Shown one piece after another: positions 53,889 through 62,656 of a stretch of DNA of 64,000 nucleotides. The position numbers were made by a program, and so were the translations under genes. The notes beneath the pieces are model-generated. The model saw nothing but the letters and a program-made list of their open reading frames with translations, was not told where the DNA came from and ran no database searches. Position 1 is the first letter of the stretch. Each line of letters begins with the position of its first letter. Source of the stretch: Solitalea koreensis (GTDB lineage Bacteria; Bacteroidota; Bacteroidia; Sphingobacteriales; Sphingobacteriaceae); contig NZ_FXSZ01000005.1 in NCBI RefSeq assembly GCF_900182575.1, forward strand, positions 62,001 through 126,000, written 5' to 3'.

Positions 53889-53919
53889 TACGATTATCAT
53901 TATCCAATCACTTCTATAA

Positions 53920-54261
53920 ATGACAACTATTTCAGACGATTTCATGAAACAAATGCTTACATCGACTAAAGGTTATACCGTTGTAATATTAAAAGCCGGA
54001 CCGAATAGAGAAAGGCCTGATGTGCAACAGATTATTTGGGAGCATGCTCGTAGAAACTTTGCCCTTCGAGCCGATGGATTGTTGTCGATCGTTTGTCCGG
54101 TTACGGATGAAAGCGAGGTTAAGGGTATAGGCATTTTTAATGCGGATGAAGGGGAGACTAAAAAAATAATGGATGCTGACCCAGGTGTAATAGAAGGTGT
54201 TTTTGTTTACGAAACTCATTCGGCAAGAAGCTTTCCTGGAGATGCTTTAGCTATCAATTGA
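53920..54261 (+). CDS. YCII-like small protein
   Basis: This 113-residue protein has the length and beta-alpha-beta pattern of a dimeric alpha/beta-barrel domain: YTVVILKAG, WEHARRNFALRADG, LSIVCPVTD, KGIGIFNAD and EGVFVYETHSARSFPGD. This most resembles YCII-related proteins, a family with no general known function. It is cytoplasmic. The match is moderate. Confidence 0.65.
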   Translation: MTTISDDFMKQMLTSTKGYTVVILKAGPNRERPDVQQIIWEHARRNFALRADGLLSIVCPVTDESEVKGIGIFNADEGETKKIMDADPGVIEGVFVYETHSARSFPGDALAIN

Positions 54262-54303
54262 TTATCTGTTTTAAAAACTTTTAGCGTTTTCTAATTATTC
54301 TAT

Positions 54304-54648
54304 ATGGCCTATAACGAAAACTTAGCTAACAGAACACGAGAAATAATTGCCATGACCCATGACAATGTGGAAGAGAAAAAGATGTTTGGGGGCTTGTGTT
54401 TTATGGTGAATGATAAAATGTGTGTGGGAGTACAGCTTGATAGTTTGATGGTTCGCTTGGATCCGGAAAAGTTTGATGAAGCTTTAGGACAGGAGGGGTG
54501 TACTCCAATGGAATTTACGGGAAAACTAATGAAGGGTTTTGTTTTTGTTGATATTGACGCTTTAAATACAATGCAGAATTTGGAGTACTGGGTTGGGCTT
54601 GCTTTGGAGTATAATAAAATAGCAAAGGCTGCTAAGAAAAAGAAGTAA
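54304..54648 (+). CDS. TfoX N-terminal domain protein
   Basis: This 114-residue protein matches the TfoX/Sxy N-terminal domain: KMFGGLCFMVNDKMCVGV, LMVRLDPEKFDEAL and GKLMKGFVFVDIDAL, with a Lys-rich C-terminus. Only the N-terminal half of TfoX is present, which is common in free-standing bacterial homologues. In competent species TfoX regulates competence, but this single-domain form has no established role. Confidence 0.85.
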   Translation: MAYNENLANRTREIIAMTHDNVEEKKMFGGLCFMVNDKMCVGVQLDSLMVRLDPEKFDEALGQEGCTPMEFTGKLMKGFVFVDIDALNTMQNLEYWVGLALEYNKIAKAAKKKK

Positions 54649-54694
54649 AAACATTAACTCTTCAAGGAAGACATAAGTGAACCTGTTTGTCAAA

Positions 54695-56095
54695 TTACAA
54701 ACTATAGTTTTGATGCATTCGAGGCATTTCTACATTCGCAAATCCTTTTTCTTTTAGTCTTGCTGAAAATTCGATCATTGTTGCCGGATCGCCGTGTACC
54801 AAAAAAAGTTTTTTCACTTTTCCAGGATCCTGACAAGCTAGAAAATGAATTAAATCATTGTAGTCACCATGAGCACTTAAGGAATCTATTTTGGCAACGG
54901 AGGCTTTAACTATAAATCCTTCTCCAAAAATATGCACCAAATCAGTACCCGCTAATAATCGACCTCCTAAAGATTGAGGCTCACAATAACCCACCATTAA
55001 AATCCGGTTGCGCGCATCCTCAATATTATTTTTAATATGATGTTTTACTCGGCCAGCTTCGGCCATACCTGATGCTGAAATAATTACACAGGGCTCTTTA
55101 CGTTGATTAAGAGCTTTTGATTCTTCAACATCTTCAATAAAATGCAAACCTTTAAAATCAAACGGATCTTTATCATATTTCATCGTATTGGCAACTGTTT
55201 CGTTGTAATAATCCGGAAAGCTTTTAAGCAGTAGTGTGGCCTGTTCAGAAAGCGGACTATCTACAAAGTAATCAAGTTCAGGCAGCTTGCCTACTAGCTC
55301 CAAATTATTCAAAGTGTACAGAATTTCCTGTGTACGGCCTACACTGAAAGAAGGAATGATAAGTTTTCCGCCTTTTTCAATGCAGGTTTCTGTGATATGA
55401 CGTAGTAATTCTTTTTCAGTATTAATTTGATCTTCGTGTAATCGATTTCCATAAGTAGATTCAAGAAGGATATAATCAGCCTGTGGGAAAATTTGAGGTG
55501 AACGTAAAATTTCTGAACTATAACGCCCTAAATCACCACTAAAAGTTAGATGAATGGTATTTTGGTTTTCAGTAATTTTTAAATGAACAGCTGCACTGCC
55601 AATAATATGTCCTGCATCTGTAAAGGTCAATTCAACTCCGGGGGCAATGATAAAAGGCGTGTTGTATTCGACAGCCTGAAATAAACCGAAACAATTTTCG
55701 GCATCCTTGCCTATGTATAAGGGCTTAATTAACCGTTTGTGCTGTCTTGCTCTTCTTTTATTGATGAATTTTACATCCATTTCCTGAATATGCGCCGAAT
55801 CCCGAAGCAGAATTTTGGTTAGATCAACAGTAGCTGGCGTGCAGTAAATTTTCCCTTCAAAACCTTCCTTAACTAAACGAGGAATCAATCCCGAATGATC
55901 AATGTGTGCATGAGAGAGAACGAGAATGTCGACGTCAATTGGATTAAATCCGAAAGATCTGTTTAGATTTTCAGTATCGGCTCCATGTCCTTGAAACAAT
56001 CCACAGTCCAATAAAATAGTTAGACCGTTATTAAGGGTTATAAGGTGCTTGCTGCCGGTTACGCACTGGGCAGCACCATGAAAGGTTATGTTCAT
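54695..56095 (-). CDS. Beta-CASP metallo-beta-lactamase-fold RNA/DNA-processing enzyme (CPSF73/YSH1-like)
   Basis: This 466-residue hydrolase has the metal motif H62-x-H64-x-D66-H67 (LSHAHIDHSG), a later His in GHIIGSAAV, Asp in SGDLGR, and the beta-CASP region with PCVIISASGMAEAGR and a C-terminal His in SAHGDYND. Bacterial members are exonuclease-like RNA enzymes. No signal peptide is present. It lies 82 bp downstream of the helicase-like gene on the same strand, an association that suggests RNA metabolism. Confidence 0.92.
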   Translation of the reverse strand: MNITFHGAAQCVTGSKHLITLNNGLTILLDCGLFQGHGADTENLNRSFGFNPIDVDILVLSHAHIDHSGLIPRLVKEGFEGKIYCTPATVDLTKILLRDSAHIQEMDVKFINKRRARQHKRLIKPLYIGKDAENCFGLFQAVEYNTPFIIAPGVELTFTDAGHIIGSAAVHLKITENQNTIHLTFSGDLGRYSSEILRSPQIFPQADYILLESTYGNRLHEDQINTEKELLRHITETCIEKGGKLIIPSFSVGRTQEILYTLNNLELVGKLPELDYFVDSPLSEQATLLLKSFPDYYNETVANTMKYDKDPFDFKGLHFIEDVEESKALNQRKEPCVIISASGMAEAGRVKHHIKNNIEDARNRILMVGYCEPQSLGGRLLAGTDLVHIFGEGFIVKASVAKIDSLSAHGDYNDLIHFLACQDPGKVKKLFLVHGDPATMIEFSARLKEKGFANVEMPRMHQNYSL

Positions 56096-56099
56096 TCTT

Positions 56100-56192
56100 A
56101 AATATAAGAAATTTTAGTTTTCAGGGCTTAAGGATTTAGACTGATAATGATAAGTTACATCCTTAAGCCCCAGAACACTATTTCTTATATTT
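56100..56192. repeat. Nested inverted repeats after the helicase-like gene
   Basis: An outer pair (AAATATAAGAAAT 56100-56112 with ATTTCTTATATTT 56180-56192) encloses an inner pair (GGGCTTAAGGAT 56124-56135 with ATCCTTAAGCCC 56159-56170). The right outer arm overlaps the last codons of the helicase-like gene. The inner hairpin may act as a terminator for it, though no T-run follows. Confidence 0.65.
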
Positions 56193-57479
56193 CATTTTTG
56201 CTTTAACTTTTGAACTATAGTTCGTGGTTTTTGCATTCTTCTCTTTCTTGGGATGAAAGGCAGCTCCTTTGGTTGGAGTAGTGTCTTTTTCTTCTTCCTC
56301 TTCTTCCGAATCAGATGCTTCACTTTTTTGTCTGTCGCCAACAATGATCAAACCTGGAGGGAAATCAGCTAAAGGCATTTTTTGCCCCGTTGATTGTTCG
56401 ATTTTACGAACCATACTTAGTTCCAGGTCGGTTGCAAAAGTGATGGCCAAAATTTCTTCGGTACTCGCTTCAGAACGTTTTACTATTCGACCAACTAAGG
56501 TTTCTTTCTCTAATGGTAATTCAAAATGAATGATAAACGGAACGTCGTGAATATCGGTTGATTCGTAGGTCTCATTGGCTATAATTAAAATGCGAGTTTC
56601 AGGAAGTTCCTTAAACTCTTCAACCGAATCAACAGCTAGTTGATCAAAAAACATTGGTTTATATAATACAACCTCTCCCGGCAGACGTTTATTTAAACTC
56701 TTATAGAGTACTTGGGCATTATAGCGAGTGTTTACGAAAACAAGTACTTTGGTGAAAATCTCATCATCACTCATTAACAGGTTGAGAAGATTTTGTTTCG
56801 TTCTGAAATTGGGAACATGATACAAAAGCTGCTCATGTGTTTCGGCTTTGTTTTCAGCTAAAAGGTTTACCTCAATCAATGCCGGTTGATTCATAAACGG
56901 TTCGATCAGTTTTTCCAATTTGGAATGAATAACTTCTGAAAATACCAAGCGCTGACATTTGGTAATGCTTCTGGCAAGCTCGGTAATAGGTAGTTGAAAG
57001 CCTTTTTTAATAAGCAGTTCGGCATCATCAATAACCAATACTTGAATCAGATTTAAATTGAGGGCAAATTTTAAATAATGTGAACGTGCACGATCAGGGG
57101 TGGCAACTACAATATCACAACCTTCAGCAAGTAAATCCAGCTGTTCTTCCTGACCCATTTGTGGATGCAATCCAATAACGCGGACGCTTTTGTTTTTGGC
57201 GAGCAGTTTAAATTGGTCAATAACGGCTTCAACGCGTTCAGCATCCGGTACCAAAATTAATGCTCGCGGTGCATCTTCGGTTGAGTATTTCAAACGCATT
57301 AAAACCCCAAGTACATAGGCTGTTGTTTTACCACAACCTTCCGGGCCAATACCAATTATATCCTGTCCGCCAATAATACGCGACAACGTTTTAGTTTGAA
57401 TTTCTTTTGGGGTTAAGTAGCCGGCATCAGTCATAGCTGCTACCAGTTGTTTGCTGAGTTTTAATTTATCAAGCGACAC
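56178..57479 (-). CDS. DEAD-box helicase-like protein with degenerate catalytic motifs
   Basis: This 433-residue protein has the helicase core order: Q motif with Q28 (GYLTPKEIQ), motif I G45-to-T52 (GPEGCGKT), TPDR, motif II VIDDAE (D151-E154) where DEAD is expected, SEV (181-183) in place of SAT, VLVFVNT and, at motif VI, G330-R331-IVKR instead of HRxGRxxR. The Walker A lysine K51 is kept, but the catalytic Glu of motif II is Asp and motif VI lacks the later Arg residues. It may bind nucleotide or RNA with weak or no helicase activity. The C-terminus has an acidic tract (389-399) and basic tail. Function is unknown. Confidence 0.85.
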   Translation of the reverse strand: MSLDKLKLSKQLVAAMTDAGYLTPKEIQTKTLSRIIGGQDIIGIGPEGCGKTTAYVLGVLMRLKYSTEDAPRALILVPDAERVEAVIDQFKLLAKNKSVRVIGLHPQMGQEEQLDLLAEGCDIVVATPDRARSHYLKFALNLNLIQVLVIDDAELLIKKGFQLPITELARSITKCQRLVFSEVIHSKLEKLIEPFMNQPALIEVNLLAENKAETHEQLLYHVPNFRTKQNLLNLLMSDDEIFTKVLVFVNTRYNAQVLYKSLNKRLPGEVVLYKPMFFDQLAVDSVEEFKELPETRILIIANETYESTDIHDVPFIIHFELPLEKETLVGRIVKRSEASTEEILAITFATDLELSMVRKIEQSTGQKMPLADFPPGLIIVGDRQKSEASDSEEEEEEKDTTPTKGAAFHPKKEKNAKTTNYSSKVKAKMKYKK

Positions 57480-57660
57480 GGATCCGAATATTTTAGTTGT
57501 TAATTATTTATTATCAGTTATTAAGAAAAACACTGCTCTGTTTAATAATTCTTCCATAAGAAGTGAAAGTGGATTTTCTTTTTGATAATTCCCAAAAGTA
57601 ATCAACTTCTACCGAATAATAGTTCAATGCTATCTACTTAACATTCCTTTCTTATATAAT

Positions 57661-57674
57661 TCCTAAATTTAGGA
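57661..57674. promoter_or_regulatory. Perfect 14-bp palindrome upstream of the FAD oxidoreductase gene
   Basis: TCCTAAATTTAGGA is fully self-complementary and lies 57 bp before ATG 57732. The central TAAATTTA is one base from the TAnnTTTG consensus, so an operator over the promoter is possible. Statistical support is small. Confidence 0.35.
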
Positions 57675-57731
57675 ACACTTATCACTAATAACTAAAATTT
57701 TATGCTCAGTTACTGGGAGCAGACGTCTTTC

Positions 57732-58850
57732 ATGCACTATAATTACATTATCATCGGTAGTGGTATCGTAGGTTTATCAACGGCCTGTTGCATTAAAGAA
57801 AAAAATCCCGATGCTACTGTCCTGGTATTGGAAAGAGGAATATTTCCAACGGGTGCAAGTACTAAAAATGCCGGTTTTGCCTGCATCGGTAATGTGGGAG
57901 AGATGTATGCTGATTTGAAATTAATTGGAGAGGAGAAATTAACAAAGCTCACGATTGATCGTTGGGAAGGATTGCAGCTACTGCGTTCGCGAATTGGAGA
58001 TGCAAAAATGGATTTTCAGCGGAACAGCGGTTATGAATTGGTACTCAATGATGATACCTACCATTATGAATTAGCAATAGAGAAAATAAATGATATGATG
58101 GAGCCCTATTTCCAGTGTCGTTTATATTCAGAGCGCAAAGACCTGATTCAAGGGTTTGGTTTGAACCCGAAGATGGTTAAAACAATTATTCAAAATCCGA
58201 TTGAAGGCCAGATCGATACCGGTAAAATGATGAATGCTTTGCTCGATTACGCCTATTCATTAAAGATTCGAGTGCTTACAGGCTGTGAGGTAACTGAGTT
58301 TAATGAAACACCGGATTGCGTTGAAATCAATGTGAAAAATCCACTTTACGGGGCTGATAGCAATCTGCAATTTACTTGTAATCAGTTGGCCGTTTGTACC
58401 AATGCTTTCTCAAAAAGATTCTTTCCTAATGCTGATGTAGAGCCGGGTCGCGGACAGGTTGTATGCACTTCAGTAATTCCGGAATTAAAAATAAAAGGAA
58501 CATTTCAATTTACAGAAGGTTACTATTATTTTCGAAACATTAACGGACGCGTTCTTTTTGGTGGAGCTAGAAACATTGATTATGATTATGAAACCACCAA
58601 TGAATTCGGTTTAACTCCGATTATTCAGGAGAAATTAGAGTTTTATTTGCGAGAAATGATTTTGCCCGGAGTAGATTTTACTATTGAAAACCGATGGTCG
58701 GGTATTATGGCTTTCGGAAAAGAAATTACCCCTGAAATTATACGCTATGGAAATCGTATAGCTGCTGGGTTCAGATTTAATGGAATGGGGGTTGCCTTGG
58801 GTAGTAAAGTGGCCAAAGAACTGACTGAGATGCTCACGGAAAGTAATTAA
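57732..58850 (+). CDS. FAD-dependent oxidoreductase (DAO family)
   Basis: This 372-residue protein has the dinucleotide loop IIGSGIVGLSTA (starting at residue 6), the GASTKNAGFACIGN region for FAD contact, and the C-terminal FNGMGVALGSKVAKEL typical of D-amino-acid/glycine oxidase-like enzymes. The start at ATG 57732 puts the fold at residue 4; the longer frame to 57702 adds ten unlike residues. Substrate is unknown; related enzymes act on amino acids and gamma-glutamylputrescine. The polyamine genes lie about 3 kb away. Confidence 0.88.
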   Translation: MHYNYIIIGSGIVGLSTACCIKEKNPDATVLVLERGIFPTGASTKNAGFACIGNVGEMYADLKLIGEEKLTKLTIDRWEGLQLLRSRIGDAKMDFQRNSGYELVLNDDTYHYELAIEKINDMMEPYFQCRLYSERKDLIQGFGLNPKMVKTIIQNPIEGQIDTGKMMNALLDYAYSLKIRVLTGCEVTEFNETPDCVEINVKNPLYGADSNLQFTCNQLAVCTNAFSKRFFPNADVEPGRGQVVCTSVIPELKIKGTFQFTEGYYYFRNINGRVLFGGARNIDYDYETTNEFGLTPIIQEKLEFYLREMILPGVDFTIENRWSGIMAFGKEITPEIIRYGNRIAAGFRFNGMGVALGSKVAKELTEMLTESN

Positions 58851-58870
58851 TAACTGTGAGTTCGATTCCC

Positions 58871-58878
58871 TAAATTTG
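58871..58878 (+). promoter_or_regulatory. -7 promoter element of the Omp85-like gene
   Basis: TAAATTTG followed by CGGC matches TAnnTTTG. It overlaps an alternative TTG start at 58876, which is thereby ruled out in favour of ATG 58894, 15 nt further. Confidence 0.5.
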
Positions 58879-58893
58879 CGGCTACCTTTATAT

Positions 58894-60117
58894 ATGCTTG
58901 TGCCTATCCGATTTAATCTACTTTGTTTAGTGAGTGTACTGCTTCTCACATGTATCATTCTGCCACATGTTTCTTTTGCTCAAATTAGCGATACGTCTGC
59001 AGTGCCGGAGAAAGATATTTGGGATATTTTTAAAAGTGATAAGGAACTAAAGCTTGAAACTCGGGATAGCAGCAAAAAGGTTCATAAAGTATTTCTTCCT
59101 GTTGTTTCTTATAACCCTTCTACTGGCTTTGAATTCGGGGTGCTCAATAATACCGCTTTTTATTTAGGCGATCACCTTACTACGCGTTTATCGGTGGTTA
59201 ATGTACGTTTATCTTACACAACCAATAAGCAGTTTTTTAGCTATATACGTTCAAATATTATCACAGATAATAACAGGCTTAATTTTACTGGAGATTGGCG
59301 TTGGTATATCTCTTCACAACCTACTTTCGGTTTAGGAACTCAAACAAATGCTCAGGATGACATCAACTTAGATTACAGTTTGCTTCGTTTTTATGAAAAT
59401 GTGGTCGTTCGATTGGCGGGACCCTTTTACGCCGGTGCAGGCCTTTATATTGACAAATACTATAATATTGCCGATCACGGCACTGCTGAAGACCCTTATC
59501 AACAATATGCCGAGAAGTATGGTTTTGATCCAAGTGAGTATAATTCCAATGGATTGGGGCTGACTTTGCAGGTTGATTCCAGAGATAACACCATCAATGC
59601 TTATAAGGGGATATACGCTTCATTGGGTCAACGGTTTTATATGAAAGGCTTGGGAGGTTCAAGTAATTGGTCGCAATTTTTAGCTGAGTTTAGAGCTTAC
59701 CAGCGATTAAGTCGTAATGCACATCGCCGATTAGCATTTTGGGTTTATGCAAACCTAATTATTTCGGGTACTGCACCTTATATGAGCTTACCTGCCATTG
59801 GTTGGGATACCTACAGTAATGCAGGTAGAGGTTATGAACAAGGACGTTTTAGAGGGAAGCAATTGGTTTATGCTGAAACGGAATATCGATTCCCAATTGT
59901 AAATAGTGGATTGTTAGGCGGGGTGATGTTTGTAAACGCCACCACCGCCAGTAATGACGATGGCTCCGTAAAATTATTCAATACAATCAGGCCTGGATAT
60001 GGAGCAGGATTGCGCATAAAACTCAATAAATTATCCCGAACAAATATTACAGTTGATTACGGACGAGGACAGCAAAATTCTTCAGGAATTTATTTTAACG
60101 TTCAGGAAGCTTTTTAG
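58894..60117 (+). CDS. Omp85/D15-domain outer-membrane barrel without POTRA
   Basis: This 407-residue exported protein has a signal peptide (ending in HVSFAQ) and a barrel of about 16 strands with the D15 segment FLPVVSYNPSTGFEFGVLNN near residue 65-85 and GYGAGLRIKLNKLSRTNITVDYGRG near the end. There are no POTRA repeats, unlike BamA. The C-terminal residue is Phe. The function is unknown; relatives appear in calcineurin-linked or transport roles. ATG 58894 is supported by the promoter. Confidence 0.85.
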   Translation: MLVPIRFNLLCLVSVLLLTCIILPHVSFAQISDTSAVPEKDIWDIFKSDKELKLETRDSSKKVHKVFLPVVSYNPSTGFEFGVLNNTAFYLGDHLTTRLSVVNVRLSYTTNKQFFSYIRSNIITDNNRLNFTGDWRWYISSQPTFGLGTQTNAQDDINLDYSLLRFYENVVVRLAGPFYAGAGLYIDKYYNIADHGTAEDPYQQYAEKYGFDPSEYNSNGLGLTLQVDSRDNTINAYKGIYASLGQRFYMKGLGGSSNWSQFLAEFRAYQRLSRNAHRRLAFWVYANLIISGTAPYMSLPAIGWDTYSNAGRGYEQGRFRGKQLVYAETEYRFPIVNSGLLGGVMFVNATTASNDDGSVKLFNTIRPGYGAGLRIKLNKLSRTNITVDYGRGQQNSSGIYFNVQEAF

Positions 60118-60235
60118 AAAAAATTATCTTCAGGGATATTGCCCCTAAATAGTACCCAGTTGAAATTCAGGTTCAATCATAGCCGATCATTTTGTTGAAT
60201 ATTTTCTTCTTCCATTTCTTTAAATATTTGTAACC

Positions 60236-61375
60236 CTACAACCAAAGATTGATCAAACTGGCTCCTTCTATAATTTTAGATTTTTTGGCCACGGAGTCCT
60301 GTTCCATATAAATTGTACTCCCATCTGAGCCTAAATCCCAAAGTTGGCCTCGTAGAAATACATTAATACCTTTGGTAATTCCGGATTTTGCAGCGTGACC
60401 ACCCATGCTGTATTTTAGCCAGGCGTCAGCTTCGGTAATTTTGCCAATATCGGTTTTGTCGACATCCGTTGGCGTTGCAGCTCCATTATATCCTTTCCAC
60501 TTGGTTGCCCAACTATTTTCAGAAGCAGAAAAAGAAGGAATGGCAATTATTTCTGCGTGTTTGTTTTGAAGTGCCTTGTATGCTGCCGGATACCATGAAT
60601 CTGCACAGATAAGCACCCCCAGTCGGCCGGCGGAAGTTTGAAATACAGGAGAATCTTCTACTTTACCTGAACTTGTAAAATGTTTCTCTTCATTGATGGG
60701 GAATGCTTTTACAACTAATGGTTTCATTATTTTTCCAGTTGGCCCGAATACTCCTGTTATGTTGTATAGATTTCCTTTTCCAGCTTGTAGATGGCCATCT
60801 TTGGAAATTGATGGTTCAGGTAACACAATTGATCCTGCAACGATGGTGATTTTAAATTCTTTAGCCATTTTTGAAAAAACACGCTCGTAAATGCTTGCCA
60901 TTTCTGCTCCCTTCATTCTGAATACTGCATACTTTGCCTTGTCAGCAACCGGGGCGACAATAAAGTTTCTAAAAAAAGTAAAAGGGTGGGTGAGTATTAC
61001 CATTTCCATGGCTTTAGCAACTGAAGGAGTAGTATAAACAGACGCTTTTTCATCACAAGCCACTAACCAGGTTCCTGTATATTCAGGAAAAACGACTATG
61101 GTTTTTTTATTAAGCAGGCCTTTGCTTTTTGCCTGGATCAGATATCCCGAAAGTTTGGTGTAAAATGTAGCTTCATTGGCATAGTCAGAAGGGTAGAGGT
61201 AAGGTTGAATGGCTAATAAATTACCTTTTCCAGAATATAGGCCAACTTCTTGATAATCTATAATTTTACTACCCGATGATTTTATTTCTGTGATTTTTCC
61301 AAATTGTGCCCATAGTTGGAAGATGCCCAACAGAAAAACAATAATAAATACAATTCGGATAAAGCGAAACGTCAT
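60236..61375 (-). CDS. Membrane-anchored carbon-nitrogen hydrolase (nitrilase superfamily)
   Basis: This 379-residue protein has one N-terminal membrane helix (FIRIVFIIVFLLGIFQLWA). It has the nitrilase triad positions E98 (VVFPEYTG), K218 (GKIMKPLVVK) and C257 (LGVLICADSWYP). The domain has extra residues between strands (for example 110-160) compared with AguB. The catalytic side is periplasmic if the helix is a signal anchor. Substrate is not known. It is divergent from aguB, its distant relative, with a 246-bp gap. Confidence 0.85.
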   Translation of the reverse strand: MTFRFIRIVFIIVFLLGIFQLWAQFGKITEIKSSGSKIIDYQEVGLYSGKGNLLAIQPYLYPSDYANEATFYTKLSGYLIQAKSKGLLNKKTIVVFPEYTGTWLVACDEKASVYTTPSVAKAMEMVILTHPFTFFRNFIVAPVADKAKYAVFRMKGAEMASIYERVFSKMAKEFKITIVAGSIVLPEPSISKDGHLQAGKGNLYNITGVFGPTGKIMKPLVVKAFPINEEKHFTSSGKVEDSPVFQTSAGRLGVLICADSWYPAAYKALQNKHAEIIAIPSFSASENSWATKWKGYNGAATPTDVDKTDIGKITEADAWLKYSMGGHAAKSGITKGINVFLRGQLWDLGSDGSTIYMEQDSVAKKSKIIEGASLINLWL

Positions 61376-61588
61376 ATATTTAACTGTTGGTTGCTGATTT
61401 GGTTAACCGATACTTCCATTTATTATGAAAAACCGATGGTGTTTAAGCAAGCAATTTAAGTCGAAGGGATGAACCATGCAAGAAATATTAAGTTTTAAGA
61501 ATTTAATAAAATCTTAGCTTGCTTTTTCGGTCACGCTAGATCCATTTTCTATTCTGAAATCCACTTTTTACGCCCAATTAAATTTTCG

Positions 61589-61596
61589 TATTTTTG
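61589..61596 (+). promoter_or_regulatory. -7 promoter element of aguB
   Basis: TATTTTTG followed by CGGC matches TAnnTTTG. The transcript start would lie about 18-20 nt before the TTG start codon. Confidence 0.5.
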
Positions 61597-61621
61597 CGGC
61601 GAATTTAAAACGATATAAAAA

Positions 61622-62491
61622 TTGGTAAAAGTTGGATTAGTTCAAATGTCGTGCGTGAAAGAGCCGGCCTTGAATCTTGAAAAAGCGATCACGAAAATTA
61701 AAGAAGCAGCTGCCAAAGGTGCTCAAATCGTTTGCTTGCAAGAGCTTTTTACTTCGTTGTATTTCTGCGATGTGGAAGACTACGATAATTTTAAACTGGC
61801 AGAAGCTATACCTGGCCCATCAACAGATGCATTGCAAAAAGTTGCGGCCGAATTGGGTGTTGTAATTATTGCCTCATTATTTGAAAAACGAACTCAAGGA
61901 TTATATCATAATACCACGGCGGTTATCGATGCCGATGGATCTTACTTGGGTAAATATCGCAAAATGCATATTCCTGATGATCCGGCTTATTATGAGAAAT
62001 TTTACTTTACGCCTGGCGATTTGGGGTATAAAGTATTTAAAACCAAATTTGCTACCCTTGGTGTATTGATTTGCTGGGATCAATGGTATCCTGAAGCGGC
62101 CCGCATTACTTCGTTGATGGGTGCAGAAATCTTATTCTATCCTACTGCTATTGGCTGGGCAACATCACAAGATGAGGCTACCAATACTGAACAATACAAT
62201 GCTTGGCAAACGATTCAGCGCAGTCATTCAGTAGCTAATGGTGTACCGGTGGTAAGTGTAAATAGAGTAGGTTTTGAGCAAGACGGACTCATGAAATTCT
62301 GGGGCGGATCATTCGTAACGAATGCGTTTGGTTCATTACTGTATAAAGCTTCACATGAAGATGAAGAAGTAGCCGTTGTTGATATCGATAAAAAATCAAG
62401 CGATAGCTACCGTACCCACTGGCCGTTCCTGCGTGACCGACGTATCGATTCGTATCAGCCAATTACCAAAAGGTTTATTGACGAGGATTAG
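61622..62491 (+). CDS. aguB: N-carbamoylputrescine amidase
   Basis: This 289-residue nitrilase-fold enzyme releases putrescine from N-carbamoylputrescine. The triad is E41 (CLQELFTSLYF), K114 (KYRKMHIPDD) and C151 (LICWDQWYPEAAR). Length and motifs match plant and bacterial N-carbamoylputrescine amidases. It starts at TTG 61622 directly before VKVGLVQM. aguA follows 165 bp downstream, so both steps from agmatine to putrescine are encoded here. Confidence 0.94.
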   Translation: MVKVGLVQMSCVKEPALNLEKAITKIKEAAAKGAQIVCLQELFTSLYFCDVEDYDNFKLAEAIPGPSTDALQKVAAELGVVIIASLFEKRTQGLYHNTTAVIDADGSYLGKYRKMHIPDDPAYYEKFYFTPGDLGYKVFKTKFATLGVLICWDQWYPEAARITSLMGAEILFYPTAIGWATSQDEATNTEQYNAWQTIQRSHSVANGVPVVSVNRVGFEQDGLMKFWGGSFVTNAFGSLLYKASHEDEEVAVVDIDKKSSDSYRTHWPFLRDRRIDSYQPITKRFIDED

Positions 62492-62518
62492 TCTACAGAC
62501 TGAATGAACGCATTTTGT

Positions 62519-62609
62519 TGTCATGCTGAGGAACGAAGCATCTAGAGTCCAATTACGTTATCCCCAATAGCGTACTTTTGGGCAAACAGTTCCCTTCCTC
62601 GGGATGACA
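62519..62609. repeat. Dispersed hairpin repeat, copy 2
   Basis: The ends TGTCATGCTGAGGAA and TTCCTCGGGATGACA pair imperfectly (12 of 15), with about 60 bases between. The left end GTCATGCTGAGGAACGAAG closely matches the element at 32585-32659. It fills most of the gap between aguB and aguA. Confidence 0.75.
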
Positions 62610-62656
62610 CTTTTTATAGGCATAACCAATGTCTATGAACTATTAACTAAGAACTA

